Shown piece after piece: positions 1 through 10,986 of a DNA stretch of 64,000 nt. A program made the position numbers and the translations under genes. The stretch covers positions 48,302,073 to 48,366,072 of the forward strand of contig CP136064.1 of assembly GCA_032622095.1 (NCBI GenBank), read 5' to 3'. Under the pieces are notes generated by a model. That model saw only the letters and a list, made by a program, of their open reading frames with translations, did not search any database and was not told the origin of the DNA. This stretch comes from Siphonodentalium dalli. Its lineage: Eukaryota; Mollusca; Scaphopoda; Gadilida; Siphonodentaliidae. Within the stretch, counting starts at the first letter, position 1; every line of letters starts with the position of its first letter.

Positions 1-55
1 CGGTACTTCATTATTCCACTAAATCCTCAAATGGGTCAAATGTCCAAAACTGTGG

Positions 56-259
56 TAATAATAGTAATAACATGATTTCATCGGGCATTATGGTTTATTA
101 ACGGCCCTCTGGAATGATTAACAGCCCTCGGGCCTATTATCGTCCCTCGACTTCGTCTCGGGCCGCTAATAGGCCCTTGGGCTGTTAATCATTCCAGCCG
201 GGCCGTTAATAAACCATAATTATAACGCCCTCAAAAATCATGTTATTGTTATATTATTT
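56..259. repeat. Large inverted repeat (MITE-like)
   Basis: Two arms of about 90 bp face each other around position 157. The left arm begins near AATAACATGATTT and the right arm ends near AATCATGTTATT. The interior contains GGTTTATTAACGGCCC and its reverse complement. No transposase is present and no clear target duplication was found. It is probably a non-autonomous foldback element. Confidence 0.7.
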
Positions 260-1133
260 TGTCATGTACACTGTACAGTACAGGTCGGGCAAACATCCAA
301 AACGGTCTAGTACGTAGCTCGTTTTGTCTACTGTCGCCCGATTGAGCTACGTTTTTAATGTGATTTACACACCTTTTTGCGGATAGTCAGCTCAAGCAGT
401 GAATGGAACTCGCCCCATTAATCTCTTGCTCGAGATGTTCCCTTTTGACCTATTTTAACTCACCAAACAAACAACGTTTTAGCAGCAACCTATTGATCAT
501 ACTTCCGGGAATAGTTCCATCTTCGGTGATGAATATTGTATTACATTTCAAGGTATTCCTCATTGCACAAGAGTGTTATTAAACCATTATGACCAACATT
601 GACCGCTGTAGAAAATTTTCACACAAAATTAGCGTCGCCGTGTCGACAAAAGGCATTGCAGTTGAGAGTGGCAGAGAATATGGTAGCCTATTTTCGATGC
701 GCAAATTAGCGATTATAGCTAGTTTATATCGAAAAACAGTTGGTTTGAGGGTATAATATATACTGTAACTGAATACAGTTTGGTTAGCTGAATTCAGCTA
801 TTGTAGCTGTATTCTCACATTTGCCAGAGTACCTGCTTATTGCTTGTAGAAAATTTAGCAAACAATCTTTACATGTACATATCGAAAGGCCAGACATCTT
901 CGGGTTTCCGATTCTGAATTTTTTTTGTATTTGTGACTTACTGCATCATTATGCGCATAAAAGGCATTAATTGTCACTTGTTTTTCTTCTTCCATTCCAA
1001 AATATGACAGACCTGATATTGCACTGTCAATTGAATGTAGCAGAATGTCCATAAAAGCAATATTTGGTATTAAATACAACGTGATTGTTTTGGGCTGACT
1101 TTTGTAGTACATGTCCATCCGCGCGCTATAAGC
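260..1133. other. Non-coding stretch, nothing recognised
   Basis: AT-rich sequence without a convincing exon, repeat or RNA gene. The open frames here are short and look like chance. Confidence 0.5.
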
Positions 1134-2078
1134 TAGGGCTCTGCGAATATTCGAGATTCGATTCAATGTCGATATCGGGCACCCGAATCGGTCTGCTGAT
1201 TCGGATATTTTTGAATCGATGTTACTTTGGTGTAGTGTCGTTTTTTTGCATCTAGAAATACATGTTCAGAATACACGTGCATTATGCAAATTATGTGCTT
1301 CGATTGCAACCCGTGACGGTGATCAATCGCCGCATGTATTTGTAATCTGTATCGACACTGTATAAATTGTCTACACAGTGCTTGAACGCTAGATGCGGAA
1401 TTTAACTCAATTGATTTCGGTTGTAATTTATGTGTGCTTTCTAGGACCCCCTCCATGAAGACAAACTATATTGTGAATATGGGATGTTGGTGTGTGATCT
1501 ATTGTGGGTTGAAAAGTTTAACAGATAACCATCATTGCAATTACATGTATATAGCCGAACGGTGTACCCATGTCCAAGTGTGTCAAATCTGTATTATCTT
1601 TAATGTAGACAAGTGACTTCCATTTCATGGGGTTTGTGATACGTTTATTGAACTGTCTTTATGTGTCTTACTTACAGTCACTCTTTGACTTCCATTTCAT
1701 GGGGTTTGTGATACATTTATTGAACTGTCTTTATGTGTCTTACTGTCACTTTTTGGTGTCACGTTCGCCGGACACAGCTAGATAGAAATTCAATGCAACA
1801 TATCCCGTGAGAATGACTTGCCTATGTCATGATTATCCTAAATAAAAAACACAAGATCCCTACTAGCACGGATGTTTATGGAGATTAACATTGTTACACA
1901 GTATCTACTATCTAGTGACTTTTGCAGTTTTTTTCATGATACAAGAAAATAAACACATAAATAAACAATGTCAATGACTAGATGATTCAATTCGAGATTC
2001 GATTCGATGTCGATATTGGGAAGAAGATTCGATATCGAGATTTGATTCGATGCAAATTCCTCGATTCGCAGATCCCTA
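1134..2078. mobile_element. hAT-like MITE with ATTCGA-rich subterminal repeats
   Basis: The left end TAGGGCTCTGCGAAT and the right end ATTCGCAGATCCCTA are imperfect inverted repeats. Both are followed inward by many copies of ATTCGA/TCGAT. The flanking 8-mers match at only about four positions, so the target duplication is eroded or absent. No transposase frame is visible. The hAT assignment rests on the end style only. Confidence 0.6.
1615..1750. repeat. Direct tandem duplication, 72-bp period
   Basis: Two consecutive copies start with GACTTCCATTTCATGGGG at 1615 and 1687. They are almost identical apart from a few bases and a short indel near the end. They lie inside the MITE of 1134-2078. 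Confidence 0.85.
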
Positions 2079-2879
2079 CCCCAAGTACACCTACCCTGGG
2101 TTTAGCATTTCTTATACGTTTTGCGAAGGTTGTGTTTTTGTGGTGTAAATCTATAGACTTGACCGTTATTTCATAAAAGTAATAATTTACGAAAATAATG
2201 GGCATCTTAGAGTTCTCTCTCATTTGAAAACATAAACATTGGGCGCTGTCGCATCTAATCCCATACTATGCCCCATAAAAATATTTTGTATAACGTACAT
2301 TACTTTGCTATGATGTAATTAAGCGAGCTGTTAACTAGGTTACGGGTCGGTACTTACTGTGGAGATACCACCATAATACCACTGTTGTCATCTTGCATCG
2401 CAGGTCACCGTGCTATTGGTGCTCGTTACCGCCATACACTGAGTTATTTTTTTCGTGACCACGTTCAATTTACTACAAACTGCCCTCCACCGTGTAGTGA
2501 AAACATGCGTGAAACAAACTACATGTAGGTGGCCTGCAGGAATCCAATTTGTGATCTCGGGAAGTTAAAAAAATACATTATTGTAACTACAGAACACAAG
2601 TTTTGTCGTGTTTTTTATTACCGGTATATTCAGCTGATATACAATTAAATTGTTATCTGGATAAACCTGTCAAGGAGTGTATGCAGTCTGTAAGTTATAA
2701 CTAGATCAATTAAGGTTTCCTTAGTTAATTCTCAGTCGAGAGATACAGCGGTACTTAAATAAATTTTTGAGATGGACAGAATTCCCAGCTTGTGACAGCT
2801 AGCCTAGCTCATTAATATTCAAGCCTAATGGAGTTGTTAGTGAGGTAATAACGCTTAAGAGTAATTAGCTATTAAATAT
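2079..2879. other. Non-coding stretch, nothing recognised
   Basis: No supported exon, RNA or mobile element was seen. Confidence 0.5.
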
Positions 2880-3140
2880 GAATTTGGCCTCCCATAGAAA
2901 ACACTGTCTGATCTGCACACAATTGTAAATATTTACATCTCGATTCGGGACGCAACAATCTTCGATAAGCTAATGCAGATGATTTTGCCATTAATATACG
3001 CATTGCATTTAATAAATATATAAGACTGTCGGTGTGTTGTAAATTTGGATTAATATTCATAAAAATAACTAGTTTGAGCAAGATTATTCTCCATTTCTTT
3101 TTATCACCCAACAAAATGTTTCATATCACTTTAATACTGG
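2880..3140. repeat. Dispersed repeat family, copy 1
   Basis: This segment contains CCCATAGAAAACACT, ATTGTAAATATTTACATC and AATTTGGATTAATATTC. It is found again in reverse orientation at about 14150-14420, and in shorter form at 6825-6925 and 28320-28400. No coding frame is shared by the copies, so it reads as an old transposon relic. Confidence 0.6.
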
Positions 3141-3514
3141 CGCCATCAGTTTGTTCCAGACAGACATCCCATATAAACTAAACTTTCGGTTAATTACACA
3201 CATAATATTATAAAAGACTATTATGTACTTGTTCGTCGTGTAAAACTAACTTTATAGATCATGCCACAAATCTATACTCTGGCTAACGCCTATAAAATTC
3301 ATATATTCCATGCACCTGTCCATAATCTTGGAACTTTTTGAAGTTTTGACGGGAACCTTAATGTAAAGTCGAAAATATAACTTGAGGAGAAATTGCATAA
3401 ATTATTGTAAGCAAAGCAAAATCGCTCACAAAATCACTTACATCATAAAATTTCGGGTTGGGTCCTTCAGTCAAGTAATAATGAAGAACTATTTTTCCTG
3501 TGTTATTTTTAGTC

Positions 3515-3665
3515 GAGTTTTTGAAGTTTTTCAAAAACTCGACTTATGGTTTGACGAGGGACGGTTGGCTGGCGGGCGGCGGCAGGCGGACCTAAAGAAT
3601 GCCTTATAACTTTGACATTTGTGAACGGATTAAAATTTTTTTTGGTATGGCAGTTGCTCCCAATG
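3515..3665 (+). repeat. Hairpin-headed dispersed repeat
   Basis: It starts with a hairpin of AGTCGAGTTTTTGAAG type against AAAAACTCGACT, followed by GTTTGACGAGGGACGG and TTGTGAACGGATT. The same sequence occurs on the minus strand at about 61500-61660, where it borders a tandem array. It therefore appears to be the head of a dispersed family rather than a local feature. Confidence 0.7.
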
Positions 3666-4104
3666 ACACGAGCGGGTGTAATTGTGTTGAAATCGACAGC
3701 AACTGCTTGTCTGAAGAGAGCCGCGGCAGATGTTTGAATGTGTTGATATCAATTAGCAGTAAAACGGTATCGCAATTGTTATATTGTATACATTAACCCG
3801 TTCACAATAATCAGAAGACATATTGGCGGATTTAAAACGAAACTGTGTTTTCATAACACTTGGGGAAGACGAACAGGTAATCTCGTGACAACAGTGGAGA
3901 TTTGCGATGAGGTTTCCGTGTTTTTATTGCAATCGAAAATGGTAGTAATCCCAAAATCTTCTTGGTGCTAGACAATAACGATCAATATGACGAAGAGAGT
4001 ATTTGTGATACTGGAAACCCGTGTACTTAATTTGCTTACCGACCAATCACACGATATTTCGTTATGGGGTAGATTATATATAATCGTGTGTGAATTAAAA
4101 ATAA
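3666..4104. other. Non-coding stretch before the LINE fragment
   Basis: No feature is supported. The 5' breakpoint of the LINE may lie in the last part of this stretch, but no exact junction is visible. Confidence 0.4.
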
Positions 4105-4788
4105 AATTTAATTCTAAATATCTTAAAATCATGCGACCACGTATTCGGTTCACGCTTCCATCCATGGTGCTGTATCCGTGTTCCGTCTGCTCTACTGAAG
4201 CTGAAGACGAGTCAATATATTTCATATGGAAAATACGGCGTCGATATTTCAGACCGCCGGAAATTCCAAGGGATACAAGAGCGCGCCTTGGTGGATAAAC
4301 TTAAATCTGAAAATTTGATGCGATTCTATAATGTAAATCATGCCGAAAAGAAAACGATCAGTGGAAATAAAATACGAACGTATAGATTATTCAAGTCAAA
4401 GTATGAAATTGAACCATACATTGTCAATGCGCGATCTGCCAAAGCGAGAATTCTATTTACAAGATTGAGAATCAGTAATCATCGACTGGAAATCGAAAAA
4501 GGGAGACACAAACAGCCCCCAAAACCAGTGAGAGAAAGATTGTGTTCTGCGTGTAATTCAAAACAAATTGAGTCAGAATATCATTTCATCTTAGAATGTT
4601 GGGCCTATGAAAGTATTCGCGAAGCTTATGTAAAGGACATAATTGCAACGTGCCCTCATTTCTTAGAAATGACAAATTATGAGAAGTTCAGATTTATTAT
4701 GCAGAATGAACAAATTGCAACCGTTAACGTTATATGCGACATGATCCGGTCTTTCTTCACCATTCGAGACAATATACATAATGTCTAA
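4105..4788 (+). pseudogene. C-terminal fragment of a LINE reverse transcriptase ORF
   Basis: The frame is open from 4105 to the stop at 4786-4788, without a proper start. It reads as the region after the reverse transcriptase domain of a non-LTR retrotransposon. A stretch like RLRISNHRLEIEKGRH precedes a zinc-knuckle-like motif, C-x2-C-x9-H-x4-C (CSACNSKQIESEYHF, then ILEC). This arrangement is typical of the C-terminus of CR1/Jockey-like LINE proteins. The reverse transcriptase and endonuclease domains are missing, so the copy is 5'-truncated, as is usual for LINEs. The downstream sequence ends in a short tandem tail, which supports the assignment. The exact clade cannot be decided by eye. 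Confidence 0.8.
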
Positions 4789-4964
4789 TAAAAGCAAGTA
4801 TACCCTGAGTATACCTGAGATTTTATGACAGTAAATTCACGAGCGTATATGCATATCGTATGTGATTACTCATGTTAAATTATTCCATATGTTGATATAT
4901 GTATTTATTATATGTGCAACTGCCCATTGGGTGTATTTTGCATTAAAATCTTATCTTATCTTAT
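4789..4964 (+). mobile_element. LINE 3' UTR with TTATC tail
   Basis: About 160 bp of AT-rich sequence follows the LINE stop codon and ends in ATCTTATCTTATCTTAT. A short tandem tail of this kind is the usual 3' end of CR1-like LINEs. A similar tail in reverse is seen near 59725. Confidence 0.7.
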
Positions 4965-5159
4965 GGGGGGGATGACCATATTACATATTATATATTTTCT
5001 TTATTAGCTCCACATATGGAGAGTATGATGACCTCCATCACCGGGAATAATGTTTTCAGTCCTTGCCCAAAGGGTCGTGGGTTGGGTTGCAATATGGGGA
5101 GGTACTTTGACCAGGAAAATCCTATTATACATGTCCAGTTGACATCAGAGGTTATAAAA

Positions 5160-5391
5160 GGGCACTAATTATTATTAAAATAAAATCATTAATTATATAA
5201 CCAAAATTGTTGAAATCTGATCGGTGAAAATTGAAACATGTGGGTGAAATTGGCCCATGGCGTGTCAAGAGAAAAGGGCACTAAGTATTGGTAAAATAAA
5301 ATAATTAATTTTATAACCAAAATTGTTGCAATCTGATCGGTGAGAATTGAAACATGTGGGTAAAATTAGCCCACAGCATGTCAAGAGTTAT
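5160..5391. repeat. Two-copy direct repeat, 116-bp period
   Basis: The copies begin with GGGCACTAA at 5160 and 5276. Both contain AACCAAAATTGTTG, ATCTGATCGGTGA and TGAAACATGTGGGT. This is a non-coding repeat of a widespread invertebrate style. Confidence 0.8.
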
Positions 5392-5599
5392 AGATGCTGT
5401 TGACTTCAGACGACTTAAATGGGCAAATACGAGCAATTGTTGGCTGATTTTACAATAAACGCTCTTTATTTGTCATAATATGATAATATTCCAGGCATGT
5501 ATAAATTGGTGCGTTAGATTAGACTAGTCGATCCTTAAATAGTGACTTTTCAATTTCTATAAGTGGAGATAGAGCTGTGAACAAATATATGTGATCTGA

Positions 5600-6722
5600 T
5601 TTGGTTGGGGGGGGGGGATAACGTTTCTAGGTTGACCTCGTGGGGTATGGCCTACGTTATAATGTTGAGATATAGTGTCCATGGGGCCTCCCGGGCGGTG
5701 CCGGGCGGTCCCAGTGTTCTTTATGTTTATATACCATTTTATCGGATTTTGAGGGGTTAATGACACCGGCCGGAGTCGAGCGAGCGAGTACCATTTTCTA
5801 GGTTGACTTCGTGGGGTATGGCGCTACGATATAACGTCGAGATATAGTGTCCACGGGCCCATGGGGCCTCCCGGGCGGTCCCAGTGTTCTTTTTGTTTAT
5901 ATACCATTTTATCGGATTTTGAGGGGTTAATAACACTGACCGGAGTCGAGCAAGCGAGTAACATTTTCTAGGTTGACCTCGTGGGGTATGTCGCTATGTT
6001 ATAACGTCGAGATATAGTGTCCACGGGCCCATGGGGCCACCCGGGCGTTCCCGGGCGGTCCCAGCACCACTTGTCCTTTTTGTTTATATACCATTTTATC
6101 AGATTTTGAGGGGTTAATAGCACCGGCCGGAGTCGAGCGAGCGAGTACCATTTTCTATGTTGACCTCGTGGGGTATATCGCTACGTTATAACGTCGCGAT
6201 ATAGTGTCCACGTGCCCATGGGGCGGTCCCGGTCGGTCTCAGTGTTCTTTTTGTTTATATACCATTTTATCGGATTTTGAGGGGTTAATAACACCGACCG
6301 GAGTCGAGCGAGCGAGTAACATTTTCTAGGTTGACCTCGTGGGGTATGTCGCTATGTTATAACGTCGAGGTATAGAGTCCACGGGCCCATGGGGCCGCCC
6401 GGTCGGTCCCAATGTTCTTTTTGTTTATACACTATTTTACCGGAGATTGAGGGGTTAATAACATCGGCCGTGGACGCGTCAACGAGTCAATATATGTATT
6501 GCACTACCGAGAATCACCAAAATAATCTGTCTGAAAACACACGAAGACATCGGTAATCACACAGGCTCTTTTAGCCAATATCGGCATTTGTGGGGTTAAT
6601 ATGACCGGCCGGAGACGAGTAAATTTTTCTATGTTGCCCTCAGGTGGCATGTCGCTACGTTATAACGTCGAGATATTGTGTCCACGGGCACGTGGGGCCA
6701 CCCGGGCGGTCCCGGGCGGTAA
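5600..6722. repeat. GC-rich satellite, ~171-bp unit
   Basis: GTTGAC(C/T)TCGTGGGGTAT recurs at 5631, 5802, 5972, 6159 and 6330, giving periods of 171, 170, 187 and 171 bp. A degenerate sixth copy starts at 6633 after a diverged insert. Each unit carries CCCGGGCGGTCCC, ATACCATTTTATCGGATTT and a CGGAGTCGAGCGAGCGAGT segment. The array is much richer in GC than its surroundings. The open frames inside it are not conserved between units. Confidence 0.9.
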
Positions 6723-7432
6723 TTAGTCACACCGGGTTGGACTGCCAAAAGCATCTTATATGCGTACCCCTTGTTTGGACTTTGTAATGCTCCCTGTCAA
6801 AATGATGTGCATTGTCAATTTGGTTTATAAATTTGTAAAAATAACTACCGGTACTTTGATCAAGATTTTATTCCATTTCTATGTGATCACCCCACTGGTG
6901 TGTTCTACATAACTTTAATATAATAAACCAGAAATAATTAAATTTTAACGTGTGTCTAGTATTTTATTTAGTCATCAAAAGTAAACAAAACAACATAAGT
7001 ATATTTTAACCTAATTCCGAGCATGTTGAATGTAACCAAATTAATGTTTAAACCAAGTACAGGATGCAAACATTTATACACTTATATGCCATATACGGAA
7101 TAAAATAAAGACAAACAGTGAAGATTGGGGTGTTTATTTATTTTTTTATACTGAATTGTATCATCCTATCGTGTTGGATTTAGTTTGCGTCGGCATTTTG
7201 TCCCAGTTGTTTACCTCAAAATTTGGCTAAAAATGTGCTCCTCATTGACTCACCGGTCTATAAGTCACAGGTGGATTTTAATATGGGAAATTGGGTTAGA
7301 AAGATGTGACTTATCCACCGAAATTTACGGTATATTGATGCGATGTTTGACATATATATGAGCTACAAATATTTGTCACATGTGATGAGAAAATAAATTT
7401 ATCCATTTGCTTTTGGTAAACTTTTGTTTCAG
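6723..7432. other. Intron or intergenic sequence, mostly unrecognised
   Basis: A short piece at about 6825-6925 matches the dispersed family of 2880-3140. The last part leads into the 3' splice site at 7431-7432, with CTTTTGTTTCAG. Confidence 0.45.
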
Positions 7433-7516
7433 GATGATTTTCGTAGTGTATCAAGTTTAAGTGAAGTCAGTGATGTCAGTGACATGGGTGAAGCAATTGA
7501 TGTACAAATAATCGCA
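7433..7516 (+). CDS. Internal coding exon of an unrecognised protein
   Basis: This is 84 nt, or 28 full codons, between a strong acceptor (CTTTTGTTTCAG) and a strong donor (GTGAGTA). The frame is open and reads DDFRSVSSLSEVSDVSDM followed by GEAIDVQIIA, a serine- and acid-rich segment typical of a disordered region. Both ends are phase 0. I do not recognise the protein, and no upstream exon was found between 1 and 7432. The next exon could be 11797-11868, which continues in phase 0. A nearer acceptor-like site at 8032 would give only four codons before a stop. The exon itself is fairly secure, but its gene identity is unknown. Confidence 0.6.
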
Positions 7517-8117
7517 GTGAGTATACATTGCTTGCCTTGTATCAATTGAAACTGAATTGTGTGTGACATACTGATGCATATGATTCCTCTAATAGGGAAT
7601 GGAAAATCTAAAAGACTAAAAGAGTTAAATTCAGGTTTGTGCTGTTTTTACTTCAACTTGAGAAAGTCAAGTTTGAGCTGTTCCCATGGTTTGTGCTCAT
7701 TAGTGATTACCGGTGGTTTATGGTGCACATTATTAACGTAAAAATTACACCAGCCGAGTTGTTTAACCAACACCCAGCCAATAGGCCATATTATGGAATA
7801 CTTCCACTGTTATTGATAATAGGCACGATTAATCGATTATAATTGATTATTGACGACCGATTTTCGATTATCGTAGACTGCTGCTTGCTAAGACCAACAA
7901 ATATGTCTTAATAATTGACTCATTGAGGCCTATCAAGATCTACAAAATAAAAGATAAAAGAAACAAATGTCATATGAAAGCCACTTTTTTCAGGACTACA
8001 ATAGGGTAATACAGATTTATTATTTAATTTCAGGCAGCAATTGACTGAGGATGCTATCTGAGGTGCCAAACCGAAAACACAAGCTGTGAGTAGCTGCATT
8101 GACTATCTACTAGTACT
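7517..8117. other. Presumed intron with an exon-like decoy near 8033
   Basis: At 8033-8083 a segment lies between TTTAATTTCAG and GTGAGTAG, but it has stops in all three frames. In phase 0 it adds four residues and then a stop. A fragment like GGCACGATTAATCGATTAT at about 7821-7840 resembles an hAT-type transposon end. Confidence 0.4.
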
Positions 8118-8200
8118 GTGTAAGCCCAGGGCTAGGGTGATTGTTTTGACACAAAATCTTGGGACTAGTGGGCTTACATTAGAGGACCCCCTGATGGGCA
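8118..8200. repeat. Fragment related to the TA-flanked MITE of 17.2 kb
   Basis: TGTAAGCCCAGGG and GTGGGCTTACATTAGAGGAC repeat the inner palindrome seen at about 17229-17295. The terminal repeats are missing. Confidence 0.55.
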
Positions 8201-9287
8201 CCTTCGCAAAGATAAGTTCATTTATCAAAACTGCATGGTCGGGTTTGATTCTGTTTAAACATGGTTTTGTAGCTTGGTAAGTTGACTATACATGTGCTAC
8301 ATATAGACACAATAAATAGGCCCATCGATCTCCAGATAAGAAGGCACACACATGTTCCACACATAGCACATTGCGATCATATGTGTATGGATGTGTCGGG
8401 TTAACATAGAATCGTTACAATATTATCTGATGACTCTTTAAAAAGCCATAATTGTATAGTTTGTAGCTATACGATATATGCGTATTCGATAAGATGATTC
8501 ATTGTCATTTCATTGTCGCGTAACAGTCTACTCGAGTGGTAACGAGTCATAAAGTCTGTAAAATAAACATAATTATAAAAAATCATCCTATCGTCCTGCA
8601 TGTGTGGTCTATATACAAACTCCAAGCATGTTAATACTAAACGAATATCCGGTTAGCTGCATGCATACGAACGATAGTATTCACTGTGTGTGATCAAGGC
8701 ATCGCAAATCTGAATGCTTGATGGATGTTCAATTAATTTCAATTGAATTACATTCATAATAGATATGCACACAATATTTCGCCTATGTTATGGATTCATA
8801 TTTCAGATGACATTCACAGTCCAATTGATCAGCCTCAGATACACATAAAAACACTTTAAAACTCATCAGAACTCCTTAAGTGATACAAATTTTACTGCAC
8901 AGAAGCTCAGCGTTTGGTGACATCTTCATCTGCGATGTTAACATCTTTCTGGACCGACAGTGGTCCCTGCATATTGCGCGGATTTTGAGAACGAAACTGA
9001 TTTTTAAAATTCTGTTCTATCCTATGCTTCATTGACAGATACAACTATATACCGGCATATGTTTTGGAAGCGTGGAAGTCCAGGAACTATACTAGTGGGT
9101 GGATGTTCTCGAAAATTTGAGTGAGCAAAAACACTATTGAAAAAAGTTTCGCCAAAAGATATATTAAATGGTTTGATCTGGGAAAACTGATTTGGAAAAC
9201 TGGTGGATAAAGACTCCTGCTTTGTGTGGACAGACAATGTTCATTGTCTGTTTTATGATCAGAAACAAACATATCCCCATATCATAT
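8201..9287. other. Non-coding stretch, nothing recognised
   Basis: No exon, RNA gene or complete mobile element is supported. Confidence 0.5.
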
Positions 9288-9700
9288 ATACACAGAACGA
9301 CACGATGTGTAAATGGGTTTGTCGATACGGTACGAGTATCCGTGCTGTCGCGGAAGGATAGAATCGAGGCGCAAGCGCCTCTCATTCTATCCTTCCGCGA
9401 CAGCACGAGTGCCGTATCAACAAACCCATTTACACATCGTGTCGTTCTGTGTTTATTACTCGCTTTGCGTCCTAGAATTCGTGCATTAAAAATACAGGAT
9501 TAGAAGGCTTATTTAGGTTCATACAAGGCGTGTTTGTCATGTGTGATGATTCTTTTATTTAAATATTTCCAGTTTCATGGTTGATGCGAATGTCGTGTAC
9601 ATCATTTTATGTCAAAGAGATGTGTATGGAACGTACGTTCCATACGGATTTGAAATATGGAACAGCAATAACACTGTACTTCTAGGAACAAGCGTGTAAT
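9288..9700 (+). mobile_element. Palindromic repeat element, copy A
   Basis: A near-perfect palindrome of about 165 bp (9290-9455) has arms starting ACACAGAACGACACGATG and ending CATCGTGTCGTTCTGTGT. It is followed by about 245 bp that include GAACGTACGTTCCAT and AACACTGTACTTCTAGG. The whole unit recurs in reverse at 13250-13615. It has no coding capacity and behaves as a non-autonomous element. Confidence 0.75.
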
Positions 9701-9888
9701 AAACTTGAAAATGAGTTTCCCATTTTCTCGGCTTTGGTGATACCCTCAGCTTTGTTGATACCACGTACACAGGGGTGATACTGACATTCACTTGTCATGA
9801 AGTGAGCATAATATTGATATAGGTATGGCCACTCAGCCAAGTGATAACAATGCACAGGTGTGTCTCCCTTTGACAACGTGTCAGGCAT
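9682..9888 (-). CDS. Unassigned small ORF, doubtful
   Basis: A 68-codon minus-strand frame starts at 9888 and reads MPDTLSKGDTPVHCYH at its N-terminus, with a later segment SECQYHPCVRGINKAEG. The residue mix looks more protein-like than most frames nearby. There is no recognised domain, no splice evidence and no second copy. Its end overlaps the palindromic element of 9288-9700. It could be a relic of a mobile-element protein or chance. Confidence 0.2.
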   Translation of the reverse strand: MPDTLSKGDTPVHCYHLAEWPYLYQYYAHFMTSECQYHPCVRGINKAEGITKAEKMGNSFSSLLHACS

Positions 9889-10423
9889 TTAATTAAGGTG
9901 GTGATGCTGGTACTATTATGTTGTTGATTCTCTGTCATGTCTGGGCATTCCAATGCTTCCTCATAAATATTTATTTATTATCAACTCGGAATGATATGTT
10001 TCTTGAAGGGCTCATTTATTGTGCCGTCTTTGATATTTTTCCAACATCATTTTGAACTCTGTCACAAAATTATTCAAATGTCAACGTAAATAAATGTAAA
10101 TGATAAGATACTACAAAATAGGCTAATGCAACTCAGCACTGACATTATGCGAAACTTGATTTACTGAAAATGATCGATCAATAAATTGCTCTAGTTGTCA
10201 AATTTGAAACTTTCCACATTGCAAATGGTAATTATATGCCTATTTTAGCAGCATTACATATTTTCTTGAAAACCTACAACACTATTTCAGATCCCCACCC
10301 ATTGGAAACTTTTTTTTCGTTCATCTTTTCGTTTTATTTTCATTAAATTGTTTAAATTTTGTTATTCAATTTATTTTCAAGTTATGAAACATGGATATAT
10401 GGTTTGATTATATGTAAAGATTA

Positions 10424-10986
10424 TATATATATTTTGAAGACCTCTGTCTGTATGTATGTTTGTTTGTTTGTTTGTTTGTTTGTCTGTCATTTATACAAAT
10501 CTACGATTCTCGACCGATCGGGACGAAACTTGGTACGTGTGTGTAGTTTGACCAGGCGGTGAACGTTGTCGTATTGGCGAGCCCGTGCGGCGCCCGCTTC
10601 GCGCATGCGCAGACGAGATCTCGGAAACGGGTGGAGCTATCGACTTGATATTTGGTATGTGAATGTGTCTTGCCCCGGATACGAATTTTATCGGGTCGCC
10701 GAGCCCGTGCGACGCCAGCTTCGCGCATGCGCAGACGAGATCTCGGAAACGGGTGGAGCTATCGACTTGAAATTTGGTATGTGAATGTATCTTGCCCCGG
10801 ATACGAATTTTATCGGGTCGCCGAGCCCGTGCGACGCCAGCTTCGCGCATGCGCAGACCAGATCTCGGAAACGGGTGGAGCTTTCGACTTGAAATTTGGT
10901 TTTTGAATAGCCCGGACAACGGGTGGAGCTTTCGACTTGAAATTTGGTTTTTGAATAGCCCGGACAACGTCGGGCTCATCGGCTAG
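10424..10986 (+). mobile_element. Non-autonomous Helitron-like element H1
   Basis: It ends in CTAG after a hairpin (AGCCCG paired with CGGGCT), the standard Helitron 3' signature. The left end TATATATTTTGAAGACC resembles that of the adjacent H2. It contains a TTTG/TCTG microsatellite and a 122-bp minisatellite. The T directly after CTAG is the first base of H2, as expected if H1 inserted between the host A and the T of H2. No Rep/helicase is encoded. Confidence 0.7.
10579..10966 (+). repeat. Minisatellite inside Helitron H1
   Basis: GAGCCCGTGCG recurs at 10579, 10701 and 10823 with an exact 122-bp period. Each unit carries CTTCGCGCATGCGCAGAC and GGAAACGGGTGGAGCT. The last part is a 48-bp repeat of ACGGGTGGAGCTTTCGAC, starting at 10871 and 10919. 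Confidence 0.9.

Noticed and set aside
3987-4298. Plus-strand ORF of 103 codons overlapping the LINE
   Set aside because: It is in a different frame from the recognisable LINE protein and has no family features.
8033-8083. Exon between TTTCAG and GTGAGT
   Set aside because: All three frames contain stops. It was kept only as a possible short ending for the 7433 exon.
10491-10986. Minus-strand ORF of 162 codons and its plus-strand partners
   Set aside because: They come from the 122-bp minisatellite in Helitron H1. Repetition without stops explains their length.
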